Source: Paludibacteraceae bacterium (GTDB lineage: Bacteria > Bacteroidota > Bacteroidia > Bacteroidales > Paludibacteraceae). Taken from it: DNA of 64,000 bases. The notes under the pieces are model-generated. The model saw nothing but the letters and a program-made list of their open reading frames with translations, made no database searches and was not told where the DNA came from. Of the stretch, positions 45,312 through 54,088 are shown piece after piece (within the stretch, counting starts at the first letter, position 1; each line of letters begins with the position of its first letter). The stretch spans positions 62,001-126,000 of the forward strand of contig JAKSLB010000007.1 in NCBI GenBank assembly GCA_024401435.1, read 5' to 3'. The position numbers and the translations under genes were made by a program.

Positions 45312-45680
45312 GTGATTAAGATAAAATTGATAGCTGATGAAAAGGTTATTCACGAAACCCTATCAAGAATCGGTGTAAAGAATGGAGAATACTTTATACC
45401 TTCTTGCTATCTATATAAGTCCTATGAAACATACTATATAGCACATTTCAAGGAACTTTTGACTTTGAAGAAGGGTAAGAATGAATATCTTCCACCCGAA
45501 GATTACCTTGTATTGCACAATATTACAAATATGTTACGAAAATGGAAGCTAATCAAGGTATACTTTGATTATAGTTTTTCCAAAGTACAGGTAGATACTA
45601 TACCTAAAAAGCATAAGGAAAAGATTCACCACCTTATAACCTACAAAGAAATTGATGAAATCTCCCCCAAAGATAAATAA
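45312..45680 (+). CDS. regA: Translational repressor RegA
   Basis: 122 aa, the same size as T4 RegA. HETLSRIGV, IPSCYLYKS, TYYIAHFKELL and LRKWKLIKV line up with the T4 protein (ETLTRMGI, SCHILQK, YYIVHFKEML, LEDWGLIE). RegA binds ribosome sites of early mRNAs and represses their translation. No ATG: GTG at 45312 is taken as the start, but the ATT at 45309 stands where ATG occurs behind the same box elsewhere. Confidence 0.9.
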   Translation: MIKIKLIADEKVIHETLSRIGVKNGEYFIPSCYLYKSYETYYIAHFKELLTLKKGKNEYLPPEDYLVLHNITNMLRKWKLIKVYFDYSFSKVQVDTIPKKHKEKIHHLITYKEIDEISPKDK

Positions 45681-45683
45681 TAT
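45672..45683 (+). promoter_or_regulatory. Late box inside the regA stop region
   Basis: GATAAATAATAT directly before ATG 45684; the box includes the regA TAA. Confidence 0.5.
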
Positions 45684-46229
45684 ATGATTAAGATTAGCCC
45701 ACTAGAAAATTGTATTCATAATATGTTCAAGACTATGAACGAAGGCATCTCTGATGATGTCAATAAGATTCTTGGTATTGCCCCAAAGGAAGAACCAAAG
45801 GAAGAGGTCAAAGAAGAACCCAAGGAAGAACCTATTGACAATCAAGAGGAAAAGGTAGTTGAAGAACCAAAGGAAGAAACAAACATTGAATCCACAGAAA
45901 AGGAAATATCCTTTAAGGAAAAGTTGAAGCCATTGGTTGATATTGCCAATTCAACTATGACCTCAATCAACAATATGTTCTCAAACAATTGTGGAAACAG
46001 TGATAAATATAAGCCTTTCAAGGAAGAAATATCAAACTTTGAAAAGACTATCCGTGGTACGGCACAACAAATCATCTCTATCGTTAATAGAAACAAGTTC
46101 AATGTTGAAGATAACAACATTTGTTCACCCACCGCATATAACGCAATCAAGCAATATGATTCCCGTGATAGAAGTGTGATTGATATTTGTGGTGCAATAA
46201 TCATTTTCTACAATAGTGTGAAAGAATAA
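45684..46229 (+). CDS. Acidic late protein
   Basis: 181 aa. Residues 33-75 are Pro-Lys-Glu repeats (PKEEPKEEVKEEPKEEP), probably extended. The C-terminal half is helical. Precedes the tape-measure-like gene; may be its chaperone or a virion part. Confidence 0.65.
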   Translation: MIKISPLENCIHNMFKTMNEGISDDVNKILGIAPKEEPKEEVKEEPKEEPIDNQEEKVVEEPKEETNIESTEKEISFKEKLKPLVDIANSTMTSINNMFSNNCGNSDKYKPFKEEISNFEKTIRGTAQQIISIVNRNKFNVEDNNICSPTAYNAIKQYDSRDRSVIDICGAIIIFYNSVKE

Positions 46230-46244
46230 TAGGAGATTTCTTTA

Positions 46245-48008
46245 ATGGACTTATCTTCTATGATGGCTGCTGCGTTGAAGAATAAAAAGGAACAAAATGA
46301 ATCCAACGCAAGAAATGAAACCCTAGGAAACATTGATACCAATGTAGCCTCCATAGCCAATGGGGTTCAAGAAGATAAGACAATAAAGGAAGAGATTGCC
46401 AAAAAAGTAAAGGAAATCCGTGATGCGTTGGTTGACAACATATCACCTCTCCGTGATGAAATAAAGGAATCAAATGAAGCCGTAAATGAGTCATTTAAAC
46501 AACTATATGACCCATTGAATGAAATGCGTAATGCTTTAAATAGGATTGAAAACCTAACAAAGGAAGTATTGAGTTCCGTATTCAATTCATTGTCTGGAAT
46601 AAGTTCCGTAAGCACCACATTGGGAACTACAAATGAAGAAACTATAACAAAAGATAATGACAACAAGAGCATATTGGATATTCTATCAAACACAAACATA
46701 CTTGTAGGTTTGGGTAGGGGAATACATAGCCAATTGTTGAAGATGAATAAGTCTAAACTAAATGACAATACCGAATCCGTTAATGTAATAAAGGCTCAAA
46801 AACAAAAGGAAGACAAGGATAAGGCTCTTTCCATATCACAAGCAAAACCTGTCCAAAATGATTTAAATGAAATTATGGCAAACATACTTAAATCATTGGA
46901 AAAAGACATCAAAGATATAGCAAAGAACATAAAATTCTTGACTGGACCTGGAATCTATCTAATAGTTGGTATGTTAATTGTGGGTTTAGGGGTAATCATA
47001 CTTGGTGCTCTTTACCTACTCAAAGACATAATAGGACAAGTAGTAAACATAATAAAAGATGTAGTTTCAGAAGTAATCTCAATATTGGATAGAGTAGCGG
47101 ATGTCGGTGTTAGACTATTAGACACAATAGTTGATTTCATCGGTAGTATATTCAAACCAATAGCAAATACTGTTTCTAGTGTACTCACCACAATATCTAA
47201 CATAATATCATCAATAGGAAATGAAATAACATCAGCCATAGATGTTGTAGTTGACATTTTAAATTCCGTTGGTGATATTATAATTGAAATAGGCAATTCA
47301 ATAAAAACTATCGTAAAAGGTGTTGCAAATATATTTGGTAGTGCATTTGAAACAACCGCAAAGGTTATTGGCGGTGTAGGTAAGGTTGTTGGTAGTGTTG
47401 TTGATGGTATTGCTAGTTTCTTTGGCGGTAACGAAGACTACAATGATAAGGGATTAAATGAAATTGTTGGATATGGATTTGAATCCATAATTAAACTATT
47501 GAATGAAAGAAATGATTTCAACAACAAAAACTTAAACGAAATTGTTGGACACGGATTTGAAACTATCATAAACATATTGACTGACAATAATGGCAACAAT
47601 AAAGAAGTTCATTCCAATGGAAATGAAGAATACCACAATGGACTAAACCAAAAGTTTGACAATGAATATAGGTCATCCGTCATTTCGGCATTTGACAAGT
47701 TGATTGAAATCAATAGCAACATAGCCCAACATCAAGCAAACCTAGTGGCAACCATAGCCAATGGAATGATTGGTCAAGGTGGTATTGTAAGCAGTGTATT
47801 CAACAATAGCATTTCAAATGTTCAAGAAAATGAAAAGAATGTCCTATACAAGCAAGAAAAGGACACATTGGAAGAACAAGCAAAGTTGTTGAACGATTTC
47901 TATACATCCTTTATGGAATTGAAGGAATATGTAATAAGCGAAAAGTGGAAATCAATTGACTTAATGGAAAGACAAATTAACAACAGATATATCAATGCTA
48001 GAGATTAA
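46245..48008 (+). CDS. Tape-measure-like or membrane-active virion protein
   Basis: 587 aa. Residues 1-225 are polar helices; about 232-262 is a strong membrane segment (GIYLIVGMLIVGLGVIILGA); about 265-400 is a long run of V/I/S/N heptads rich in glycine near its end; 400-587 are polar helices. This resembles tape-measure or membrane-penetrating virion proteins, but it is short for a myovirus tape measure. GGAG before the ATG. Confidence 0.55.
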   Translation: MDLSSMMAAALKNKKEQNESNARNETLGNIDTNVASIANGVQEDKTIKEEIAKKVKEIRDALVDNISPLRDEIKESNEAVNESFKQLYDPLNEMRNALNRIENLTKEVLSSVFNSLSGISSVSTTLGTTNEETITKDNDNKSILDILSNTNILVGLGRGIHSQLLKMNKSKLNDNTESVNVIKAQKQKEDKDKALSISQAKPVQNDLNEIMANILKSLEKDIKDIAKNIKFLTGPGIYLIVGMLIVGLGVIILGALYLLKDIIGQVVNIIKDVVSEVISILDRVADVGVRLLDTIVDFIGSIFKPIANTVSSVLTTISNIISSIGNEITSAIDVVVDILNSVGDIIIEIGNSIKTIVKGVANIFGSAFETTAKVIGGVGKVVGSVVDGIASFFGGNEDYNDKGLNEIVGYGFESIIKLLNERNDFNNKNLNEIVGHGFETIINILTDNNGNNKEVHSNGNEEYHNGLNQKFDNEYRSSVISAFDKLIEINSNIAQHQANLVATIANGMIGQGGIVSSVFNNSISNVQENEKNVLYKQEKDTLEEQAKLLNDFYTSFMELKEYVISEKWKSIDLMERQINNRYINARD

Positions 48009-48011
48009 AAG

Positions 48012-48025
48012 ATATATTTTAATCT
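48012..48025 (+). promoter_or_regulatory. Late box
   Basis: GATATATTTTAATCT directly before ATG 48026; the gene at 57946 has GATATATTTTATTAT in the same place. Confidence 0.5.
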
Positions 48026-48778
48026 ATGATATATTGCGTTCTATTGACAAAATGTTATGACAAGGATGGTTTTCTATATTGGTATAGATGGCATAGCAAG
48101 TTCATTGACCATTTCATAATATTTGACAATGAATCTAGTATAAACTTCAAGACAATACTTCTTGACAAATGTGAAATACACGAAGTAAAAGGTTGGGCTA
48201 ACCAATATCAATTATATACAGACCTGCTAAATTCAAAAAGATTCAATGATGGTGATTATATAGTGTTCATTGATGATGATGAATACATTGTAAATGAAAC
48301 AAACAATCTAACCGAATACTTGGATAATATGGGTAGGGATTTATATCATCTACCTGAAATACTTTTTAGCACAAAGGAACTACAAGATACTAGGGATTAT
48401 AGTGTACCCATATACAAGTCACACACATATCGTAGAAATGACTTGGCTAATACTATAAAGAGCATTGTAAAATATAACCATAACAACACCTATGACTTTC
48501 TACATTCAATTGATTGCATAGGACATAAACCTATGATTAATGGTGAATTCCCAAATAGTTATGGTTTTGGGTCTTTCTATGATGATAGGAGTGTGAATAG
48601 TTATGCTATGATAGATTATAACGCACCTATAAGATTGAACCATTACCATATCCGTAGTAGGGAAGAATGGGATATAAAGGTAAAGAGAGGGTCTGCTGCA
48701 ACAATGAAACCTTGGTATTCTAACAAGATTGAAGATAATTATGCCTATGGTGGTTATGACATACTTTCAATCAAATGA
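48026..48778 (+). CDS. Glycosyltransferase (GT-A, GT2/GT92-like)
   Basis: 250 aa. An N-terminal strand MIYCVLLTKCYDKDGFLYWY, a DXD-type metal site in FIDDDEYI (83-85) and the later NHYHIRSREEW near 213-224 match the Glyco_tranf_2_4/DUF23 group. It lies between virion genes and the fibres and has a late box, so glycosylation of virion proteins or host surface glycans is a reasonable inference. Donor and acceptor unknown. Confidence 0.75.
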   Translation: MIYCVLLTKCYDKDGFLYWYRWHSKFIDHFIIFDNESSINFKTILLDKCEIHEVKGWANQYQLYTDLLNSKRFNDGDYIVFIDDDEYIVNETNNLTEYLDNMGRDLYHLPEILFSTKELQDTRDYSVPIYKSHTYRRNDLANTIKSIVKYNHNNTYDFLHSIDCIGHKPMINGEFPNSYGFGSFYDDRSVNSYAMIDYNAPIRLNHYHIRSREEWDIKVKRGSAATMKPWYSNKIEDNYAYGGYDILSIK

Positions 48779-48856
48779 ATACAATAAAAAAAGACCTCCA
48801 TTAGCGGATGCTTCCTCAAATTCTTGTGAACCGTATATATCAGAAAATTTTGCCAT
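48767..48856 (-). CDS. 29-aa ORF with the fibre start module (MAKFSD)
   Basis: The start MAKFSDIYG and upstream CATATATAAGAT-ATGGC repeat those of the fibre gene at 51067. After residue 6 it is unrelated. Overlaps the end of the glycosyltransferase gene. Either a remnant of a third fibre gene or a tiny late gene. Confidence 0.4.
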   Translation of the reverse strand: MAKFSDIYGSQEFEEASANGGLFLLYSFD

Positions 48857-48913
48857 ATCTTATATATGACAAAATTTCCTTTTCATTTAATGACAATTTC
48901 ATTTAATGATTGT

Positions 48914-51067
48914 CTAGTATACTAGATATATAGTGTCTGATTCCTTGGTGGCAGTTATAAAGTTAGCCCAAGTGGTAGAGGACATTGGTTGTTGTGGCAA
49001 TCCTAGATATTCCTTTACACCACTCTTTGATGCATCCTTTATTGTGGCTACTGAATTTTCATCTGAACCTGTTTTCCAAGCAGCAATATATTTGATTTCG
49101 TCTGCTTTTAATGCATTGCCAACATATGAAGCAGAAACTTTATTCTTTTTACTATTTCCACCATCTAGATATTGTGCAACTGCATTTTTATTATCCTTCG
49201 CCCAAAGATAGTTCGTGTTGGCTTCCGCACTCCATTTTGAACCATCTGGAATAGTGTATGCCGAAAGACCCATAGCGGAAAGATTTGAACCAGTCAAGAA
49301 ATAACATTTGGTTGAATCTAATGTAGTAGATTTCACCATTACCGCAGTAGCAGTGCTATTATTTATAACATCTCCACTTATGTCAATGTTACCGAATTGT
49401 CCGCTAGTAGCACTTATTCCACTCTTATCCTTTGGCACAATTGTGTTATTTCCATTTGCACTCCATCTTGAACTATCAGGTGCGGTGTATTTAGAAAGAC
49501 CCATAGCGGAAACACTAGTACCAGTCAAGAAATAATAATCACCTGCGGTAGGAGAGTTTGTTACAAATGTAGCCGAACCAGTAGTATTCTTAACAACATC
49601 ACTACTTATTGTGACACTTCCAAATTTACCCGTAGTAGCACTTAAATCAACAATTCTACCACTAGTAGCACTTATACCACTATTATCCTTTGGTTGTATA
49701 GTATTAGCATTAGCGGATTGCCACTTTGAATTATCTAGGTCAGTCTTATCCACCTTTTTATTATCTAATGCTGATGAAACCGCTGAAATATAAGAAAGTG
49801 TAGCTAATGTTGCCGTTTGAGAAGCACTAGGGTTATATTTTGCCGTAGTGCTACCAGTTGTTATGGATGTATTATTTACAACCGCTGTAATGGAACTTAA
49901 AGTCAATACACCACTTGTCTTTGAACCCATCTTTGAATCAAGGCTTGAAGAAATCGCAGTTAGATAGGATTCGCCAACTAGACTAGCCATATTTGAGTCA
50001 GCACTAGGATTGTATGATGTGCTTACATAGGAGGTTGTAACACCATAGTTAGCTGCCGTTGTAGCGGTCTTTGCACTAACCTTTAGCACACCACTTGTAC
50101 GATAGTTTACAAATGCGGTGGATGCCAAATCACCCCAATCGGCACCCGTATTCAATGGGTTGTATGATAGATTAGCGGTAATGGTATCAGAACTATACTT
50201 CTTTGCGGAAAGTGTACCGCTAAAGTCATTTCTCATCATACCTATCTTTACGAATGCGTTCTTTTGTGAATCCCAAACATATTCATAGGTTTTGTCTACA
50301 CCAGTATCGGTTTCATTACCAACAATCCAAATATAGGACTTTTGCTTTTTTGTTGGATTGGTAGGTAATTCGCCAGATGCACTAACATAAGTATAAGTTG
50401 ACTTTAGTTCAAGTTTGTTGCCAATAGAATCAACATAGGATTTCAATGCTATAGGGTCGGTATTTGTAGCAATTGTAGTATTGGCACTTGGGTTATATGA
50501 GTTCGTAAACCCAGCAGATGTCATAGTTTCTTTTTCACTATCCCAAGTAGCCGAAACCAAGTTTTCGGTCAACACACCACTTGTTGAGGATTGATTGTTG
50601 AAATCCAATCTTGAACTTACTGAATTTACATAGGATTCCAACGCAACATGGTCAGTAGTAGAACCAAATGATTGACCAGCACTAGGGTTGTATGTCTTAA
50701 CAACGGATGAACTATAAACACCTTTATTCGTAGTATTATAATTAGCGGAAATCATATTACCAGTCAACACACCACTTGTATAATGCTTCATATAATCATT
50801 TGAAACAAAATCCACTTCTTCGGTGTCTATGTCATCACTTGGATTATAGAAGATTTCCCTACTTGCGGTAGTTCCATCATCGTCTAGATAATATTGTGTG
50901 GCACTCCAAGTACCACTTGTCTTTGATTCAATATCATCGCTCAAAGAACTAAATGAAACTCTAACATTGGTCTTTTGAACTTCGTTAGTATAATAACCCG
51001 CAATGTAACCATTGCTAGTGACATTTTGATAGGAATCCTCTATAAAATCTGAAAACTTTGTAGCCAT
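48914..51067 (-). CDS. Tail fibre protein A
   Basis: 717 aa starting MATKFSDF, rich in S, T, N and A, with repeated units of about 60 residues carrying TSGVL, YNPSA and SYVNSVSSRLD. The C-terminal repeats use SGISATSG and LSAMGLS. Repeats of this type form trimeric fibre shafts; the C-terminus would carry the receptor tip. Late box CATATATAAGAT abuts the ATG. Confidence 0.8.
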   Translation of the reverse strand: MATKFSDFIEDSYQNVTSNGYIAGYYTNEVQKTNVRVSFSSLSDDIESKTSGTWSATQYYLDDDGTTASREIFYNPSDDIDTEEVDFVSNDYMKHYTSGVLTGNMISANYNTTNKGVYSSSVVKTYNPSAGQSFGSTTDHVALESYVNSVSSRLDFNNQSSTSGVLTENLVSATWDSEKETMTSAGFTNSYNPSANTTIATNTDPIALKSYVDSIGNKLELKSTYTYVSASGELPTNPTKKQKSYIWIVGNETDTGVDKTYEYVWDSQKNAFVKIGMMRNDFSGTLSAKKYSSDTITANLSYNPLNTGADWGDLASTAFVNYRTSGVLKVSAKTATTAANYGVTTSYVSTSYNPSADSNMASLVGESYLTAISSSLDSKMGSKTSGVLTLSSITAVVNNTSITTGSTTAKYNPSASQTATLATLSYISAVSSALDNKKVDKTDLDNSKWQSANANTIQPKDNSGISATSGRIVDLSATTGKFGSVTISSDVVKNTTGSATFVTNSPTAGDYYFLTGTSVSAMGLSKYTAPDSSRWSANGNNTIVPKDKSGISATSGQFGNIDISGDVINNSTATAVMVKSTTLDSTKCYFLTGSNLSAMGLSAYTIPDGSKWSAEANTNYLWAKDNKNAVAQYLDGGNSKKNKVSASYVGNALKADEIKYIAAWKTGSDENSVATIKDASKSGVKEYLGLPQQPMSSTTWANFITATKESDTIYLVY

Positions 51068-51103
51068 ATCTTATATATGTGCTTTGTGTGTAATATATAA
51101 TTT
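51068..51103. promoter_or_regulatory. Divergent late boxes for the two fibres
   Basis: Minus CATATATAAGAT-ATGGC and plus TAATATATAATTT-ATGGC, 36 bases between the start codons, no ribosome sites. Confidence 0.6.
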
Positions 51104-52756
51104 ATGGCTACTAAATTTTCTGATTTTGCTCAATTAGATGTTACTACAAACCAAAGTTTCTATGTTGTTGGTTATTCAGCAGATAATGACAACACCGCTG
51201 GAACTAATGTACAAACAAAACATCCTATTAATTTCAATGACTATATGTCAACGACTACCCATGATGCTAGCACTTCACATAAGTCATTGTCAATTCAATC
51301 CTATTATGGATTAACTGATTCTAATAATAAAGTAACGGCAACGGCATCAGAAAGCCAATCATACAATCCAAATACAACAACATCTTTCAATAATACCACC
51401 ACAACTGGCTATGTTGACTTTATGATTAGAAACAAGACAAGTGGTGCAAAGTTTACCGCAACGCAATATTATTTTGATAGTAAAACCAATGATTCGGCTA
51501 GTACCGCATACACATATGACCCATTATCAACATCAACATTGAATTTAGAAAACTATACCACAACTGGATATGTTGACTATGCTATAAAGAAGAAAACTAG
51601 TGCAGCAAAATTTACTATAACCGAATTTTATGCGTCCAATTCAGACAATACACAAACGGCTTCAAAGACACAAAACTATGACCCATTATCCACAACAACA
51701 TTGGATATGGACAACTATTGCACAACTGGTTATGTTGATTATAGATTCAAGAACTTCAAGGCGTTGCCACAAGGTAGTAATTCCGCACAAGTCTTGATTA
51801 CAAATAAAACTAGCCCCTACGATGCAAAATGGAATAATTACGGAACTATCAAAGTTAGTGGTGAAACAGGTTGGAGTGCAAAGAAATTCTATGACACATA
51901 TACCGTTAGAAATGTAACTGACGAGTTTTTAACCTATGTACCACACTTCCAAACACCAACATATCACGCAAGAATCGTATATGTAGGTAGTTATGATGCT
52001 AATGAAGGTGTTAAAACTGGTTCAACTACAAAAATAAATGATGCTGCGTCATACTATCAATATTATGATATAGATACCAAAAAAATAGTTACGGGGAATA
52101 TACAATCAACATCAAATGCAGTACCTGGTCATATACATTTTAATATACCAAAAATTGGATTTTTTGAAGGTTATAACTGGAATACAAAGAGAAGAACAGG
52201 GTTTATAAATGTTGTCGTGGATATAAGTGGTCAAGATGAAGAAGGTCACGGATGGACAACATACGATTATTATATCACTGCTGAATCTGAATACTCCTCT
52301 AACTCATACAAAGGTCTTGGTGTAATTGTTCAAATACCCGTTCACGAAAGAACTCTTACTATGAATAGAACATATTCCATAAGTGTATTCCATAATAATA
52401 AGGATACTGTTGGTAGTGAAACTTGTCCTACATATTTCTCTTTCTATCTCCCACCAGACAATACTAGAGATAAAAATTATAGAATTAGACATTTTACTAA
52501 TAACTATACAGTAGGTGCGTTACGAAGTTCACCACAAGGTACAAGAGAATCATCAATACATTTTAGTGAAGATGGTTCTAAAAGTATAAGAAAAACACAA
52601 ACACCTACTACAGAATTTTTAATTTCAGAAATTGGTACTGAAGAATATTCATTATATACCACATTTAATTTTATGATTCTAAATAGTTCATATAGTAGTA
52701 TAAAAACAACAAACGATACAATAGTATTTGATATAATACATAAACCAAAAATTTAA
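51104..52756 (+). CDS. Tail fibre protein B
   Basis: 550 aa sharing the MATKFSDF start and the (T/C)TGYVDY...K(T)SAAKFT repeat style with fibre A. Residues about 60-210 are three to four repeats with YDPLST. The C-terminal 300 residues are a different beta domain (Y, H and T rich), probably the receptor-binding end. Divergent to fibre A. Confidence 0.8.
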   Translation: MATKFSDFAQLDVTTNQSFYVVGYSADNDNTAGTNVQTKHPINFNDYMSTTTHDASTSHKSLSIQSYYGLTDSNNKVTATASESQSYNPNTTTSFNNTTTTGYVDFMIRNKTSGAKFTATQYYFDSKTNDSASTAYTYDPLSTSTLNLENYTTTGYVDYAIKKKTSAAKFTITEFYASNSDNTQTASKTQNYDPLSTTTLDMDNYCTTGYVDYRFKNFKALPQGSNSAQVLITNKTSPYDAKWNNYGTIKVSGETGWSAKKFYDTYTVRNVTDEFLTYVPHFQTPTYHARIVYVGSYDANEGVKTGSTTKINDAASYYQYYDIDTKKIVTGNIQSTSNAVPGHIHFNIPKIGFFEGYNWNTKRRTGFINVVVDISGQDEEGHGWTTYDYYITAESEYSSNSYKGLGVIVQIPVHERTLTMNRTYSISVFHNNKDTVGSETCPTYFSFYLPPDNTRDKNYRIRHFTNNYTVGALRSSPQGTRESSIHFSEDGSKSIRKTQTPTTEFLISEIGTEEYSLYTTFNFMILNSSYSSIKTTNDTIVFDIIHKPKI

Positions 52757-52758
52757 CC

Positions 52759-52787
52759 TTGACAATTCTTATATAATTTACTATATT
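52759..52787 (+). promoter_or_regulatory. Class A promoter
   Basis: TTGACA, 17 bp with CTTATATAATTTAC, TATATT; AAAGGAG then ATG 52811. Confidence 0.85.
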
Positions 52788-52810
52788 CAATTGTAGAAAA
52801 GGAGTACAAA

Positions 52811-53095
52811 ATGAAGAACACCCAAAAGGATAGATATTTCAACAAGTTACAAAGGTTCTTGAAGGAACTTGGTGAAGGTACACCTATGGAATATAGTTGT
52901 TGGGCACAGAAGAAGGCAGAACTCTATCGTAAGTATGGATTCACCGACAACGATTGGCATAAGGCTATCCGTCTCACGGAATCTGGACAAGATAGTAGGC
53001 ATTTCTTCAAGACCACAAATTGCCGTAATGACAAGACAATCAAGGAATTGAAATACATTGACCATTGCAACTTTGAAATGAATGATTGTGAATAG
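52811..53095 (+). CDS. Unknown small protein
   Basis: 94 aa, basic and helical, strong AAAGGAG site, own promoter and terminator. Not recognised. Confidence 0.75.
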   Translation: MKNTQKDRYFNKLQRFLKELGEGTPMEYSCWAQKKAELYRKYGFTDNDWHKAIRLTESGQDSRHFFKTTNCRNDKTIKELKYIDHCNFEMNDCE

Positions 53096-53099
53096 AAAA

Positions 53100-53126
53100 T
53101 GCCCTCTTATGAGGGCACTTTTCATT
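53100..53126 (+). terminator. Terminator
   Basis: TGCCCTC/GAGGGCA stem then CTTTTC. Confidence 0.75.
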
Positions 53127-53274
53127 TCCACCATTCATCTTCGCTAGGTTGTCTATCGCACCACCAAGGATTATCACCACAATCATCTGGCGAATCACTT
53201 GATGATGCAAGCAATGTAGTCTTGAAGTTGAATTCTAGGACTTTAACCTTTGGCTTTACATATTCTTTCTTCAT
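53122..53274 (-). CDS. 50-aa late peptide resembling Bacteroidota LLASS-type peptides
   Basis: ATG 53274 to TGA 53122. It begins MKKEYVKPKVKVLEF, then LLASSS, then an acidic, Trp/Cys-bearing tail. Short peptides of the form MKKxYxxPxVxVVxF...LLA(G/S)S are abundant in Bacteroidota genomes. AATAAATAATTAGT stands directly before ATG, nearly the same as before the 1183-aa virion protein, so it is probably late. Function unknown. Confidence 0.6.
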   Translation of the reverse strand: MKKEYVKPKVKVLEFNFKTTLLASSSDSPDDCGDNPWWCDRQPSEDEWWK

Positions 53275-53288
53275 ACTAATTATTTATT
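53275..53288 (-). promoter_or_regulatory. Late box of the LLASS peptide
   Basis: AATAAATAATTAGT followed by ATGAAG; compare CATAAATAAGTAGT followed by ATGAAG at 10000-10019. Confidence 0.6.
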
Positions 53289-53547
53289 TTTTCAAATTAT
53301 CATAGTCCTCTGAATACATCCATCCGTCAATCGTGAAGGAATTTGAAACCTCATCGTTCCAACCTTCATCTTCATCATAATGAAATTTACCTTCAATGAC
53401 ACGATTTCCAGAAGTGAACCAATGACCCTTTAGCACACAAGCCAAACCAACCATAGGTTTTTCATTCTTGTTGTGCCATAGGCTTGAATTCCATAGGGTT
53501 TCAAACTCATTCTTTTCTTTTTCGGTATTTAAGTCTTTAAAATTCAT
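53284..53547 (-). CDS. Unknown small protein
   Basis: 87 aa, acidic and tryptophan-rich. Overlaps the CoaD gene by 4 bases (ATGA type), so they are co-translated. No known motif. Confidence 0.7.
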   Translation of the reverse strand: MNFKDLNTEKEKNEFETLWNSSLWHNKNEKPMVGLACVLKGHWFTSGNRVIEGKFHYDEDEGWNDEVSNSFTIDGWMYSEDYDNLKK

Positions 53548-54077
53548 ACCAAGTCACCGCCTTCTTTGTAGATTTCAAACAATTGCTCACAATATGTTTC
53601 CCATTTATCATTTTCAGGTTCTATCTTGTCATTTGGCATAAACTTTAAAAAGTATTCACTATTGTTTGGGAACGCCTTCGCCAAGTCCCTAACCATAGTT
53701 GAGGAAACATTTGAAATTAAAGGGTTTGTAGTCAAGAAAAGTGTTTCAATATTGCCAAAAGTCTTATTGCAAAACGCTTGGGATTGTTCATAGACAAGGT
53801 CAATTCCATTACGCAAGCCCTTAACTATGACATCAACATTGTTATTCTTACAATATTCGGCAATAGAACCATCAAATGTTTCAACCCTAACATTGTCTTT
53901 GACAACGGACTTCGCTAGGTTCATATTCAATTCAATAGCATATTCATTGACCTTTCGCTTTTGTGGATTTTTGCAAAACAACACAACAACTTCATCAAAC
54001 AACTTGGAAGCCCTATTTACAATATCCAAATGTCCGTTATGGAATGGATTGAATGTTCCTGGGTATAAAGCCTTCAT
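53544..54077 (-). CDS. coaD: Phosphopantetheine adenylyltransferase-like protein
   Basis: 177 aa, full CoaD size. YPGTFNPFHNGHLDIV (5-20) holds the HxGH nucleotidyltransferase site; VKGLRNGIDLVYE (85-97) and SNVSSTMVRDLA (122-133) match the other CoaD motifs. The enzyme adenylates 4'-phosphopantetheine to dephospho-CoA. AGAGG before the ATG. It sits at the end of the 56819-53284 operon behind four array-type proteins. Related nucleotidyltransferases with other substrates cannot be excluded. Confidence 0.8.
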   Translation of the reverse strand: MKALYPGTFNPFHNGHLDIVNRASKLFDEVVVLFCKNPQKRKVNEYAIELNMNLAKSVVKDNVRVETFDGSIAEYCKNNNVDVIVKGLRNGIDLVYEQSQAFCNKTFGNIETLFLTTNPLISNVSSTMVRDLAKAFPNNSEYFLKFMPNDKIEPENDKWETYCEQLFEIYKEGGDLV

Positions 54078-54088
54078 ATAATACCTCT

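Noticed and set aside
51068-51103. Invertible fibre switch
   Set aside because: The divergent fibres share start modules in inverted order, but no recombinase gene or longer inverted repeat is visible nearby, and inversion of the spacer would change little.
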